Shown here one piece after another: positions 44,944 to 56,468 of a stretch of DNA of 64,000 nt. Source of the DNA: Paenilisteria newyorkensis (GTDB taxonomy: Bacteria; Bacillota; Bacilli; Lactobacillales; Listeriaceae). Every line of letters starts with the position of its first letter. Positions within the stretch are counted from its first letter, which is position 1. The notes under the pieces are model-generated. The model was not told the DNA's origin. It worked only from the letters and a program-made list of their open reading frames with translations, and made no database searches. The stretch is taken from positions 1 to 64,000 of the forward strand of contig NZ_JNFB01000040.1 in NCBI RefSeq assembly GCF_000766145.1, in the 5' to 3' direction. Made by a program: the position numbers and the translations under genes.

Positions 44944-46398
44944 ATGAATCAATTTTGCCTAAATATTATAGCGGATAAGAAAATTCGTCGGCAACTTCAT
45001 CTGGTGGAGCGAATTTATGCCTCTCAATATCCTATTTCTCTGGAAGAAATCGCGAATGAGTTCGATATTTCAGTTCGTACGCTGGAACGTGACATTTCAG
45101 AAATCAGTACCGTTGATAAGGACTTCATTATTCAACATAGAGCAGTCGGATATGAGATTGAGAGCCATAGCCTTATTGATGATTTGTTAAGCGAAATTTC
45201 AGAACAGTCTCCTCTTTTTATAATCATTCAAAATATTTTTGAAGAAATATTCTTAGACGTAAACGAATGGGCGGATGAGTTGTTTATATCTTCGTCTGCT
45301 CTTACTCGCTATCTGAATGGTTTCAAAAAAATATTGAAAGATTTCGATCTCACGCTGTCGTATTATCCCGTTAAAATAGAAGGTTCTGAGGTAAATATTC
45401 GTTATTTCTTTTTCTATTTTTTCTATAGTACAAATGACATTTCAGAAAAATATCGACCTGGTCAGGAATTATTTGATATTTTTGAGAAAAACTATAACTA
45501 CTTTATTGAAAATACGCATATTGAAGGCTATATTCAGCATCGTAGCTTGCTTTATTGGATAATGGTTATGAATAAACGACTAGAACAAGGCCACCATGTC
45601 GTGATTAGTGAAGAAATAAAAGAGAAGCAGATGCAATCATTGACCTATGAGTATATTGCTAAACTGGCGCATGAAATTATTACAACTGTACGCTTATCGA
45701 ATATAACGGAAGATGAAATTGCTTTTATGGATATGTTGCTTTTGGATAATTACATTTATAAAGAAGGCGTCGCAGGGCCAATCGAGGAACGGCTTTATCC
45801 TTTCCTTACCAAAGAATTGCACGCGCTTGTGAACGACTTTTTTGTAGATGCCAGGTTGGAAAAGCCGAGTGATGATACGCTTTATATTTTCGTGTTCTAT
45901 ATCCGGAATATCCTTTTGTTATCTGAGCTAACACCACTTTTTCAAAAGAATTTTTTCGAGGTAAACCAATTTGTCAAGTCCACGCATTATGCTTTATTTA
46001 AACAATGGATGGATAAGGTTTCTTCGAGTAGTATTCCTGAGTTCAAAAATATTCACCACATGGAAGATGTTTGTGCTAACTTAACGTTATTTACAATTTA
46101 CGCCAATAGTCAAACATTGCAGCATACTTCTCATATTCTTTTTTCATTCGATGGAAAAACGGCTTATCTTAACTACCTAGAAGTATTTGTTGGTAATTTT
46201 ATTGGTGGTAATAAAAAGATGACTTTCATTTCTAATCAACATATTACCAATGATTTGGCGAAACAGCTGCATGTCGATTTGGTTGTTACGAATTATAAAG
46301 AAACATCGCAAACATTCGATTGTGCCTACTATAATACGGCCAGACACCCTTCCTTAAAAGATTGGGATAATATTCATCATTTAATTCTTTCTATGTAA
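44944..46398 (+). CDS. Mga/AtxA-like helix-turn-helix regulator 2
   Basis: A 484-residue DNA-binding regulator. HTH 1 is about 31-52 (ISLEEIANEFDISVRTLERD), HTH 2 about 100-125 (NEWADELFISSSALTRYLN), then a helical PRD-like core and a C-terminal EIIB-like segment (HILFSFDGKTAYLNYLEVF onwards). AAGGAG stands 9 bases before the ATG. It is divergent from the LPXTG adhesin gene and clearly paralogous to the regulator at 60143 (shared WADELFIS, SHRSxLYWIMV, LFSFDGKTAYLNYL and LTPLFQKNFFEVN). Likely activator of the adjacent adhesin (inference). Confidence 0.85.
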   Translation: MNQFCLNIIADKKIRRQLHLVERIYASQYPISLEEIANEFDISVRTLERDISEISTVDKDFIIQHRAVGYEIESHSLIDDLLSEISEQSPLFIIIQNIFEEIFLDVNEWADELFISSSALTRYLNGFKKILKDFDLTLSYYPVKIEGSEVNIRYFFFYFFYSTNDISEKYRPGQELFDIFEKNYNYFIENTHIEGYIQHRSLLYWIMVMNKRLEQGHHVVISEEIKEKQMQSLTYEYIAKLAHEIITTVRLSNITEDEIAFMDMLLLDNYIYKEGVAGPIEERLYPFLTKELHALVNDFFVDARLEKPSDDTLYIFVFYIRNILLLSELTPLFQKNFFEVNQFVKSTHYALFKQWMDKVSSSSIPEFKNIHHMEDVCANLTLFTIYANSQTLQHTSHILFSFDGKTAYLNYLEVFVGNFIGGNKKMTFISNQHITNDLAKQLHVDLVVTNYKETSQTFDCAYYNTARHPSLKDWDNIHHLILSM

Positions 46399-46441
46399 GT
46401 CTTAAAGAGGCACCAACCTGCTTTATGGTGCTTCTCTAAGA
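46399..46441. terminator. Terminator between convergent regulator genes
   Basis: GAGGCACCA and TGGTGCTTC arms (one G-U) flanked by TCTTA/TAAGA. T runs are short, so efficiency is uncertain. Confidence 0.55.
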
Positions 46442-46462
46442 CTAGATTTACCGTGCGACTGA

Positions 46463-47131
46463 CTAAGACATTGGCATCCGTACACAGATTAGCCGATCGT
46501 CTAATTTGACTAACTCCCTCTCTTCTAGTCGCTTTATCGTTGTATTAAGCGTCATACGGCTCACGTTTATATAATCGCTCAATAGTTTTCTCGTGAAAAA
46601 GCTCGGAATTTTAACAAAAGGACCATCTTCTTCTCCAAATTTATCAGCTATTATTTCTAAAAATCCGAATACTCTTTCTTCAACGTCTGCTCCCATCGCC
46701 AGAATCTTATTTAAATAAATAGGATAGATGCTAATCATGTAGTTGTAGTGGTATAGGTAGCCTTCCTGGATATTCATTATCTTAGCTAGTACATCATGAA
46801 AATGGAATCGCCAGACAACAACCTCGTCTGATATGACACTCCCGCTAAATCTGGTTTCGTCCGTACTACCTTCACAATGCAAGCCAATAAACTCTCCTGC
46901 CCCGACAAAGTTTACGAGTTGATTGCCTATAAAGACCGAGCTGATACCTTTCTCAATCGCAAAAACATACGAATCCTCCTCATTTTCCATGTAAAATATT
47001 TCGGATTTTTCAAAGACTAGTTTTTGCTTCCTGATCGGGTAGACCTCATCATCTAGTAATATGGATAACAATTTTCCTAAACTAAAATCCCGTTTGATTG
47101 CTTCGATATTGTAGAGCTTGTTTATAGTCAA
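46463..47131 (-). CDS. Crp/Fnr-family (PrfA-like) transcriptional regulator 1
   Basis: A 222-residue protein with an N-terminal cyclic-nucleotide-type beta roll (about 30-120, YVFAIEKGISSVFIGNQLVNF, then GAGEFIGL), a dimer helix and a C-terminal HTH (FFTRKLLSDYINVSRMTLNT, about 175-215). Size and layout resemble PrfA and the many Crp/Fnr paralogues in Listeria. TTG start at 47131 with GGGAGG seven bases upstream. Its 3' end faces the Mga-like gene 2; a second Crp/Fnr gene precedes it by about 50 bases. No cNMP-binding signature is obvious. Confidence 0.85.
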   Translation of the reverse strand: MTINKLYNIEAIKRDFSLGKLLSILLDDEVYPIRKQKLVFEKSEIFYMENEEDSYVFAIEKGISSVFIGNQLVNFVGAGEFIGLHCEGSTDETRFSGSVISDEVVVWRFHFHDVLAKIMNIQEGYLYHYNYMISIYPIYLNKILAMGADVEERVFGFLEIIADKFGEEDGPFVKIPSFFTRKLLSDYINVSRMTLNTTIKRLEERELVKLDDRLICVRMPMS

Positions 47132-47182
47132 AATTTAACCTCCCGATTTTGAATTTTATCGACTGTTAAGAGTGCTTTCGGT

Positions 47183-47794
47183 CTAGCTAGAAATAAGTAA
47201 CACGCGTCTGCCATGAATAATTTTCCCCTCCTCATTTAACTTGTTTAACGTTCCTGTAAGTGTCGCTAATTTGATGTCCGTATAATTGGCTAATATTTTT
47301 TTAGTGAAATCTTGTGGAAGTCTGATGACACCTTTATCCTCTGAAACTTCACCGAACCTTGATGCGAGCATTCTTAAAGATAGGAGCAATCTGTTCGACT
47401 TGTTCAGCATCATGATACTGCTTTTTTTCAATAAATTTTCTTGGATATGTGTGATATGCTTGTTGTAAAGTTGCAGACCATTTTTATTTTGCGCTACTTT
47501 TGATAGGACATCTTTTAGTTCGAATTTCCAAACAGTTGCTTCTTTAGATACGATTTCACCGTGCAAGGTTGCTTTTCCATCTGTGTAAAGCCCGATGAAC
47601 TGGTCTGTCCCAATGAATTCAAGGATGGTTTCTTCGCTCTTAATCGCTGCAATTCCTTCTGAAATACCGAATACGTATTGCGGCTTGTTCCCCGCATCTT
47701 CTAGCAATAATTGTTCGCCTCTTTTTAACGTTATCTGCTCACCTTTGATAGTTGGGAATTCATCATCTAATAGAAAATTTATGAATGTTTGCAT
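47183..47794 (-). CDS. Crp/Fnr-family (PrfA-like) transcriptional regulator 2
   Basis: A 203-residue paralogue of the adjacent regulator. The beta roll spans about 15-105 (YVFGISEGIAAIKSEETILEF, FIGTDQFIGL) and the winged HTH is C-terminal (FTKKILANYTDIKLATLTGT, about 155-200). AGGAGG precedes the ATG. A possible promoter (TTGATA, 17 bases, TTAGAT) lies about 60 bases upstream. In tandem with, and probably cotranscribed with, regulator 1. The 47795-48093 gap contains this promoter and the GH63 promoter/cre site only. Confidence 0.85.
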   Translation of the reverse strand: MQTFINFLLDDEFPTIKGEQITLKRGEQLLLEDAGNKPQYVFGISEGIAAIKSEETILEFIGTDQFIGLYTDGKATLHGEIVSKEATVWKFELKDVLSKVAQNKNGLQLYNKHITHIQENLLKKSSIMMLNKSNRLLLSLRMLASRFGEVSEDKGVIRLPQDFTKKILANYTDIKLATLTGTLNKLNEEGKIIHGRRVLLISS

Positions 47795-48012
47795 CGTATA
47801 CCTCCTATATAATTTTGCCTTTATTGGCTTGCTCTCTATCTTGGTTGGCTTTCTTAATCTAAATGTAACATGTGGGCATTATCAAATTGGGCTATTACAA
47901 AAAAAGAAAAAATAGGCGTATTTATCCGTTTTATATCTAATTATTCTGATTATTCATATTTAAAAATAAACTACTGGAACTCCCATTTTTAAGGGAAATT
48001 CGCAGGAACTAG

Positions 48013-50457
<2,445 letters not shown>

Positions 50458-50469
50458 GATTTACCGCTA

Positions 50470-50517
50470 ATATAAAAACCGCTAAAAATCGAACCTGATT
50501 TTTAGCGGTTTTTATAT
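50470..50517. terminator. Bidirectional terminator, GH63 / MucBP gene
   Basis: A perfect 21-base stem: ATATAAAAACCGCTAAAAAT and the next C against its exact complement, with a six-base loop. Shared by the two convergent genes. Confidence 0.95.
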
Positions 50518-50520
50518 CAT

Positions 50521-53500
50521 TTATAATTTTCCAAGTCTACGAACATACAGAGCAATCAAACCGGCAATCACCATCAGTGCACCAATTAATAGAGCTACTT
50601 GATTCGTTGTTTCTCCTGTTTTTGGAAGCTTAGCTGCTTGCACTTTTGCTTGGTTATCTTTAGGTTGCATTCTCATATCAATGTTTCCATATACGCCCAT
50701 GTTTATCTTGCTTGTATAGCTAGTTACTACATTTTTATTCTCTTTTTTTCCTGTAACTTTCTCCTTGATTGCAGCATCTTTTAATACTTTTCCGTTCTTA
50801 TCTACAGTTGGAGCTACAATACTTTCTTTATTCGATTTCACCGTTACATAAGCCGTTTTTTTCATCCCTTCGTAAGCGTATTCGATTCGATAAGTCCCTT
50901 CCTTATTGACATTAACCAGCCCTGAGACTTGCATGTTTTGAAATTCGAGCGGATCACCATTTTTATCTGATGCACTTTCAAAATTGTCAGAGGCAGTCCA
51001 ATTTCCGCCAACATAAACAATGGAATCTTTCACAACTATGTTCGTCTTGTCTTTCTTATAGTGATACGTAATCCGTTGCGCCTGATCTGTGTATTTCCCC
51101 GCAATACTATTTCCCTCCTGTGTCTGGCCATTTAAATCTCCTGATTGAAAAATATATCCCGGTATATCTTTCATATTACTCTCAAAAGGGTCTCCAAAAA
51201 TCGCGTTCTTATCCAATATCTCATCTTGTAATCCTATTTCTTTTTGTGTATCATCATCCATATATTGTACGTACACCGGAGCCGCTTTCTTCCAGTCATA
51301 ACTGTAAATAACAGTTTGCTCTTTTGCATCATCGAATACACCGCTTCCCTCGGAAACTCGTACGCCATCAAGGGTAATCTCCTTCAACTCGTATCCTGTA
51401 AATGATTTTAATTCTGTCTCAAAAGAATCGCCCCATTTTTTATCAACCCCATCCAACTCTTCTTTCGCTAGCACCTTACCCTCCTTATTTTGGTAGATAA
51501 CATGCACTGGTTTCGCTTTGGCTTTCGTATAAGAATAGTAGACTTTGATTGTTTGGTTGGGATCAGGATACGTTCCTTTTGCATTATCGGGTATGTCTGA
51601 TAATTCATAGCGATTTATATTTTTAGGTTCAAAATCATACGCTTGACCCACCCCTCCGCTTTTAACATCTACTGGACTTATTTCCTCTTTTGTATCCTTG
51701 TCAATGTAATGTAATTCGACGGTACCGCCAATATCGGGCTCATAAAGATAGCTTACTTCACTGCTCTTATCGCCGAAAGTTCCTGATGTATTATCTGGTA
51801 TATAAACCAAATGATAGCCATTTATGAACTTAGGCATTGTGGAGTATCGTTCATCATATTTACCCGTTAAGATTTCTTCTGAGGCGATGTCTTTTTGATT
51901 ATTTTTATCCTTAAAGCGTACTTTTACTTGGCCGGGAGCATCGTCTTTTTTCAAGGAGTACGTGAGTTCACTTGAATATTGGACGTCACTATCATCGGTA
52001 AAATTCCCACTTGGGTTGCCTTGAACGTCTTGCAGTGTAAAATGTTCGCTCTTTAATTTCGTTAAAATATCTTGAATGGCTTTGTTTTTTTCAGACCCAT
52101 CGAATGCCTCATCATGTTTTCCATACATTAAGTAGCTCTCGTGTATTAGTCTGCCCTTATCATCTTTGAAACGCGCAATCACAGGTTTACCATCATTTTT
52201 TTCATAAACAAATGTAATTTCTTGTTGTTTATCTGTTACTTGGCCGCTAATCTCATCTTTTTTTTGTCGATAATGTTGTATATTGATGGCTTTTTCTTTG
52301 AACCTGGAACCATATTTTAGGCCTGATAACTTCTTGTCTTCATGAATCGTTTTACCTTTTTCATCCACGTAATGGACAACTACCGGAGCGCCCTCAGATA
52401 CTTTATATCGGTAGACGATTTCTTGATCATCATCTGTCAAATAGCCTTCTTTCTTTTCACCGCTATCTATAAGCGTATAAAAGGGAATTTCTTCTCGTGG
52501 CGTCACCGTATATTGGTCTCCCCATTTTCCAGTTATTATTTTATTATCGACTCCTGGAATGGGGTTCCCATCTTCGTCTACATATTTTACAATCAACGGC
52601 TTTGCTTGCTTGAGTTTGTACTTAAACGTTTGTTGTTGTGCTTTTTCATCTAGCTTTATCTTCATCTCCTCTTTACCATCGAGTGTTTCGTAATGCACCA
52701 TATTTTTGGCTTTCGCGGTTACCGTGTCGCCATATTTGCCTGTCAGGATATCAGGCGTCGGGCTTCCAAATGCCTCCCGTTGCTTCTCATTTAAAGTGGA
52801 TTCTGCGTTAACGTGATTTACTGTCGCATTTCCACCAGGCTCTCTTTCAAATTGATATTCTGCGTTAACTTCTCCATCTCGATAATTTCCCATCGTATTT
52901 TTTTCACCTACATAATTGTAATGTTGATTCTTAATGTATTCTTTTTTAGCTATGTAGTCCTTTTGAACATCTTGATTGTAGGGATTGCCAATTTTTCCGT
53001 GTAAGACACTTTCCACCATGATCGATTTTCCTGTATCCACATCGACGTAAGATACCTTTACTGCTCCTTCTTCATTATCTTTTGTGACATGTACCCTGAT
53101 AGATATCGGTTTATCTAATACATCTTGGGAATACAAGGTTTGTTCTGAACTTCCCCAAAAAACTTCCCGTTCGAATGTGTGCCATACTGTATAAACGCTA
53201 CGAACTTCTAGCAAAAAACTGGTGTCGATTTTCTTATTTGTTTTCGCAGTAATCGATATGGAGCTTGGACTTGTGTTAGTCGTTCCGTTTCCTGGGCGCT
53301 TGTAGTCGATGGATAGTAAGCTAGTATCGACACCGACTGTAGAATAAATGGGGTTCATACTAATGACATAGGCTTCTTTTTTCCACGTCGGGCCTCCCTC
53401 ACTATACTTTGTGGATTCTCCTCCCCTATAGGAAAATTTATCTGTTAGCGGTGTTGTGACTGTATGGATACGCTGTTCTGAGTTCTCTTGAATAATTCGT

Positions 53501-53652
53501 TTTACATTTTCTGTTAATTTCGCTTTTGACTCATTTTTCGCTTGTTCGACTCTTTGCTCCATCGCTGCATGGGCTAGTTCAGGGTGTAGTACAAACGTGA
53601 AAAGCGGAAAAATTAACATCATAACGATACCTATTTTTAAAAATTTCTTCAT
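50521..53652 (-). CDS. LPXTG cell-wall-anchored MucBP-repeat protein
   Basis: A 1043-residue surface protein. Signal peptide about 1-29 (cleavage after AHA). The N-terminal region (30-200) has no clear family. About nine MucBP-type repeats of 65-80 residues follow (200-880; typical openings VKYVDEDGNPI, VHYVDEKGKTI, VRFKDKNNQKDI, with G-x-Y/W-G-D and a closing YxY). A bacterial Ig-like domain (about 880-960, VYVGGNWTASDNF) comes next, then LPKTGETTNQ, a membrane helix and RRLGKL. MucBP proteins bind mucins or other glycans. The Mga-like gene at 53920 is divergent. Start ATG with a CGGAGG site. Confidence 0.93.
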   Translation of the reverse strand: MKKFLKIGIVMMLIFPLFTFVLHPELAHAAMEQRVEQAKNESKAKLTENVKRIIQENSEQRIHTVTTPLTDKFSYRGGESTKYSEGGPTWKKEAYVISMNPIYSTVGVDTSLLSIDYKRPGNGTTNTSPSSISITAKTNKKIDTSFLLEVRSVYTVWHTFEREVFWGSSEQTLYSQDVLDKPISIRVHVTKDNEEGAVKVSYVDVDTGKSIMVESVLHGKIGNPYNQDVQKDYIAKKEYIKNQHYNYVGEKNTMGNYRDGEVNAEYQFEREPGGNATVNHVNAESTLNEKQREAFGSPTPDILTGKYGDTVTAKAKNMVHYETLDGKEEMKIKLDEKAQQQTFKYKLKQAKPLIVKYVDEDGNPIPGVDNKIITGKWGDQYTVTPREEIPFYTLIDSGEKKEGYLTDDDQEIVYRYKVSEGAPVVVHYVDEKGKTIHEDKKLSGLKYGSRFKEKAINIQHYRQKKDEISGQVTDKQQEITFVYEKNDGKPVIARFKDDKGRLIHESYLMYGKHDEAFDGSEKNKAIQDILTKLKSEHFTLQDVQGNPSGNFTDDSDVQYSSELTYSLKKDDAPGQVKVRFKDKNNQKDIASEEILTGKYDERYSTMPKFINGYHLVYIPDNTSGTFGDKSSEVSYLYEPDIGGTVELHYIDKDTKEEISPVDVKSGGVGQAYDFEPKNINRYELSDIPDNAKGTYPDPNQTIKVYYSYTKAKAKPVHVIYQNKEGKVLAKEELDGVDKKWGDSFETELKSFTGYELKEITLDGVRVSEGSGVFDDAKEQTVIYSYDWKKAAPVYVQYMDDDTQKEIGLQDEILDKNAIFGDPFESNMKDIPGYIFQSGDLNGQTQEGNSIAGKYTDQAQRITYHYKKDKTNIVVKDSIVYVGGNWTASDNFESASDKNGDPLEFQNMQVSGLVNVNKEGTYRIEYAYEGMKKTAYVTVKSNKESIVAPTVDKNGKVLKDAAIKEKVTGKKENKNVVTSYTSKINMGVYGNIDMRMQPKDNQAKVQAAKLPKTGETTNQVALLIGALMVIAGLIALYVRRLGKL

Positions 53653-53807
53653 CTCGAACCTCCGATTATTTTTTATAGCCTATTTTTATTTAAAAATTAG
53701 GAATAATGATATTATTTTATTGTTAGATCTTATGTAGCTGCTCCAGAAGATGTCGTAAAGTACATTGGTCGCTAGCTTTTTTGTAATATTTTGACACAAG
53801 TGTTTAT

Positions 53808-53836
53808 TTTACAACTTTATCCTACTCTGCTATAGT
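53808..53836 (+). promoter_or_regulatory. Promoter of Mga-like gene 3
   Basis: TTTACA, 17 bases, TATAGT preceded by TGC. A TTGACA (53791-53796) a little further left is an alternative -35 with no suitably spaced -10. Confidence 0.65.
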
Positions 53837-53860
53837 AACATTATTAAACGAGACTTTGTA

Positions 53861-53898
53861 TGTACAATTAATGTTTAGCGCTAGATATTAATTGTACA
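53861..53898 (+). promoter_or_regulatory. Perfect 12-base inverted repeat in the leader of Mga-like gene 3
   Basis: TGTACAATTAAT and ATTAATTGTACA flank 14 bases, between the predicted start of transcription and the GAGGAGG site. Candidate operator (autoregulation) or RNA hairpin. Confidence 0.7.
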
Positions 53899-53919
53899 TA
53901 GCAATGAGGAGGTATTATT

Positions 53920-55395
53920 TTGATTCCAGTCTATTTGCAAAAAGAGCTAAATATTTTATTCTTTGTCATCAAAAAAAAGAATACTTCGCTAAGGGATATA
54001 TCCTCATCTTTAGGTATTTCTAAGCAAACTGTAAAATCAAATGTGGTTAGAATCAATCAATCTTTTGAACAGTATCTAAAAATGAAGGACTTCATTTCAT
54101 CAGACAACACTGGCACTATTCGGGTGAAACGGCAGTATGAGAAACAAGCCGTGGAATGTTCTTATATTTTGAAATTAAAATTGCTGAAGCAGGTAGTTAT
54201 ATTCAATTATGCTGTTTTACTTACAACAAGATCCGTTATTAAGAAACAAGAGATAATCGAGTTATTATTTATTTCAGAGAGCTACTTTACTAAGTTAACG
54301 TACAAATTAAATACATTTTTGAAACCATATAATATTAAAATAATTGTCTCTGATAACAGGGTTTATCTTGAGGGTAATGAAATATTTATCAGGCTCTTCT
54401 CCTACATATTTTTGCAAGATTCTTTTCAAGATTTAGAATGGCCTTTTTCCAATATATGTATCGATGAAATTAAATCCACCGTTCCTCCAGAAGTTCTACA
54501 AACCGCTCATCAGAGATCTAATACAAAAGAAAGGTCTCTCTATATTCTTTATGCCGTTCTTCATACTAGAATAAAGGAACAAAACTTCATTGAAAACCCT
54601 AATTCTCCAGAGCTTTTATCCTTTTTTGAGCTGATCACAGAAAATTTTGATGCTGCGTTAATTTTTCACAAAAATGGGTTTGGTAACCTGAGCTTAATTA
54701 ACAAAAAAAATGAAATACTTGTTTTTAATTTTCTTTCTAGAATTTTTATTTCAGATATTATTCAGAGGGAACAAAAAATCCAGCTCGGTAAAACTTTTTC
54801 TGTCCAAAAACACCCTTATTGTGTGCTTTCGAAGCAAATTTATACGCGATTTTCTACGTTAACTTCCTTAGTTTTATCCAAAGAAAAAGAATATATGTAT
54901 ATCTATTATTTGTCACTTATTATCTCTTCCTATAATTTAATTGGCAACGCATTTCTCAGTTTTGTGGAACTATATATCCCAAAGCTGGTCATTTATTTAC
55001 CAAAGAAAGATGCTATGGCCGATGCTATAAGAGAGACACTTTCTCCTATCATAGATGATGAAAGCCACCTAGAATTGATATGTAATCTTTTGCATTCTTT
55101 ATTGCATTCCGAAAGAAGTCCTAAAATCAAGATTTATTTACAAATGACAAAGGATTTTACCGCTATTTATGTCATCAAAAATCGCCTATCTTCGCTGTAT
55201 AATAATATTAATATTTCCGTTACTAGCGACTACTCAAAAGCAGATATTATTGTAACGGATACGCTTGAGAAAGCCAAACCAGATAAACACGTATTTTACC
55301 TAGATTCAACTAGAAACATGGAAAGATGGGCAGAATTAACAACGATTATACAAGATAAATTCCGCGAGAAAATAAATTTGGAAGGAGGAGTATAA
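53920..55395 (+). CDS. Mga/AtxA-like helix-turn-helix regulator 3
   Basis: A 491-residue regulator. HTH 1 is about 22-48 (TSLRDISSSLGISKQTVKSN), HTH 2 about 105-135 (ELLFISESYFTKLTYKLN), then helical PRD-like regions and a EIIB-like end (KIKIYLQMTKDF, then KADIIVTDT). TTG start at 53920 with GAGGAGG seven bases before. It is more distant from regulators 2 and 4 than they are from each other. Divergent from the MucBP protein gene and probably its activator (inference from position). Confidence 0.83.
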   Translation: MIPVYLQKELNILFFVIKKKNTSLRDISSSLGISKQTVKSNVVRINQSFEQYLKMKDFISSDNTGTIRVKRQYEKQAVECSYILKLKLLKQVVIFNYAVLLTTRSVIKKQEIIELLFISESYFTKLTYKLNTFLKPYNIKIIVSDNRVYLEGNEIFIRLFSYIFLQDSFQDLEWPFSNICIDEIKSTVPPEVLQTAHQRSNTKERSLYILYAVLHTRIKEQNFIENPNSPELLSFFELITENFDAALIFHKNGFGNLSLINKKNEILVFNFLSRIFISDIIQREQKIQLGKTFSVQKHPYCVLSKQIYTRFSTLTSLVLSKEKEYMYIYYLSLIISSYNLIGNAFLSFVELYIPKLVIYLPKKDAMADAIRETLSPIIDDESHLELICNLLHSLLHSERSPKIKIYLQMTKDFTAIYVIKNRLSSLYNNINISVTSDYSKADIIVTDTLEKAKPDKHVFYLDSTRNMERWAELTTIIQDKFREKINLEGGV

Positions 55396-55453
55396 TTCGT
55401 TATATCAGGATAAACTGCAGCTTCAAAATTTTGACATGCAAATACATGTATGA

Positions 55454-55496
55454 AGACTAGTAAGAGAGAGTACCACAATAACCTTACTAGTCTTTG
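55454..55496. terminator. Terminator between Mga-like gene 3 and msrA
   Basis: AGACTAGTAAG and CTTACTAGTCT form a perfect 11-base stem around 18 bases, followed by TTG on the plus strand. Convergent genes on both sides. Confidence 0.75.
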
Positions 55497-55531
55497 TACG
55501 CTTTATTCATGTTTTTATCGGATATTCCCTT

Positions 55532-56368
55532 CTAATCCTTTCCCCATATCTTCCATCCACGCCGCCATTTCGTTTGCATCCGCTGAAACGCTAAAAACTG
55601 CTGGCGCGAACGCTTGAGTTTCTTGTATCTTCTCGGGTTTTTCTGATAGAATTGTTGATGGAAATTTTCAGCTGGCCAAAAGGTCGTAGCTGGTTCGATA
55701 GCTGTCACGATTGGATGCTTGTATCTCCCCGACTCCGCTAAATCTCGCTTCGACTGCTCCGCGATTTGGTGCTGTTCCTCATTTGCCACGAAAATAACAG
55801 GCCTGTAGCTGTCACCACGATCCGCCATTTGGCCAAATGCATCAGTCGGATCAGTCAACTGCCAGTAAAGTTCGACCAGCTCTTTATAACTCCAAATTTG
55901 CGTATCGAAAATAATCTCCACCGCTTCGACATGCCCCGTATAACCACCAACCACTTGCTCATACGTCGGATTTTCCATATGACCACCAGTATAGCCCGAT
56001 ATCACCGAAATAATTCCAGGCCTAGTCTCAAACGGCTCCACCATACACCAAAAACAACCACCAGCAAAAATCGCGCGCGCTTGATGTGGACCATCTTGTT
56101 CGTAATGGATAGACAAATCGAAGGAGCTACCAGCCAGAGGATCATCCGTGATTTTTAAGTAAAAATCGGTCACGTCTGGCGTCAAGTTATCTCTTAGGGC
56201 CAATGGACGCAACAACGCCTCAAGCTTCGCAATCTGATCGTCAAAATGCGCACCATCATCAATCGCCGTCTTTGCCACCCGCAATTGAGCACGTTCCCAG
56301 TCGCGAGTGGCTGGATTTAGCAGCAGATTGTAGAGATCTCCGAGTATTTCGGTTTGGCTTGTTTTCAT
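55532..56368 (-). CDS. msrA: Peptide methionine sulfoxide reductase MsrA with N-terminal extension
   Basis: A 278-residue repair enzyme that reduces methionine S-sulfoxide with thioredoxin. The catalytic motif is GGCFWCM (C105, C108), followed by [30 protein letters not shown] and the C-terminal [18 protein letters not shown]. The first ~95 residues are not part of the usual MsrA domain and form a helical, uncharacterised extension found in some lactobacillal and listerial forms (from memory). No fused MsrB domain. Monocistronic. Confidence 0.93.
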   Translation of the reverse strand: MKTSQTEILGDLYNLLLNPATRDWERAQLRVAKTAIDDGAHFDDQIAKLEALLRPLALRDNLTPDVTDFYLKITDDPLAGSSFDLSIHYEQDGPHQARAIFAGGCFWCMVEPFETRPGIISVISGYTGGHMENPTYEQVVGGYTGHVEAVEIIFDTQIWSYKELVELYWQLTDPTDAFGQMADRGDSYRPVIFVANEEQHQIAEQSKRDLAESGRYKHPIVTAIEPATTFWPAENFHQQFYQKNPRRYKKLKRSRQQFLAFQRMQTKWRRGWKIWGKD

Positions 56369-56468
56369 TTTTTAGGACCACCTTTGTGATGTGTCAGTAA
56401 CATTTATATTCTATGTTATGCCACTTTTGAAGGTTAGTCAAAATGTAGGGTTGCGGGTTTCTCCTCTT

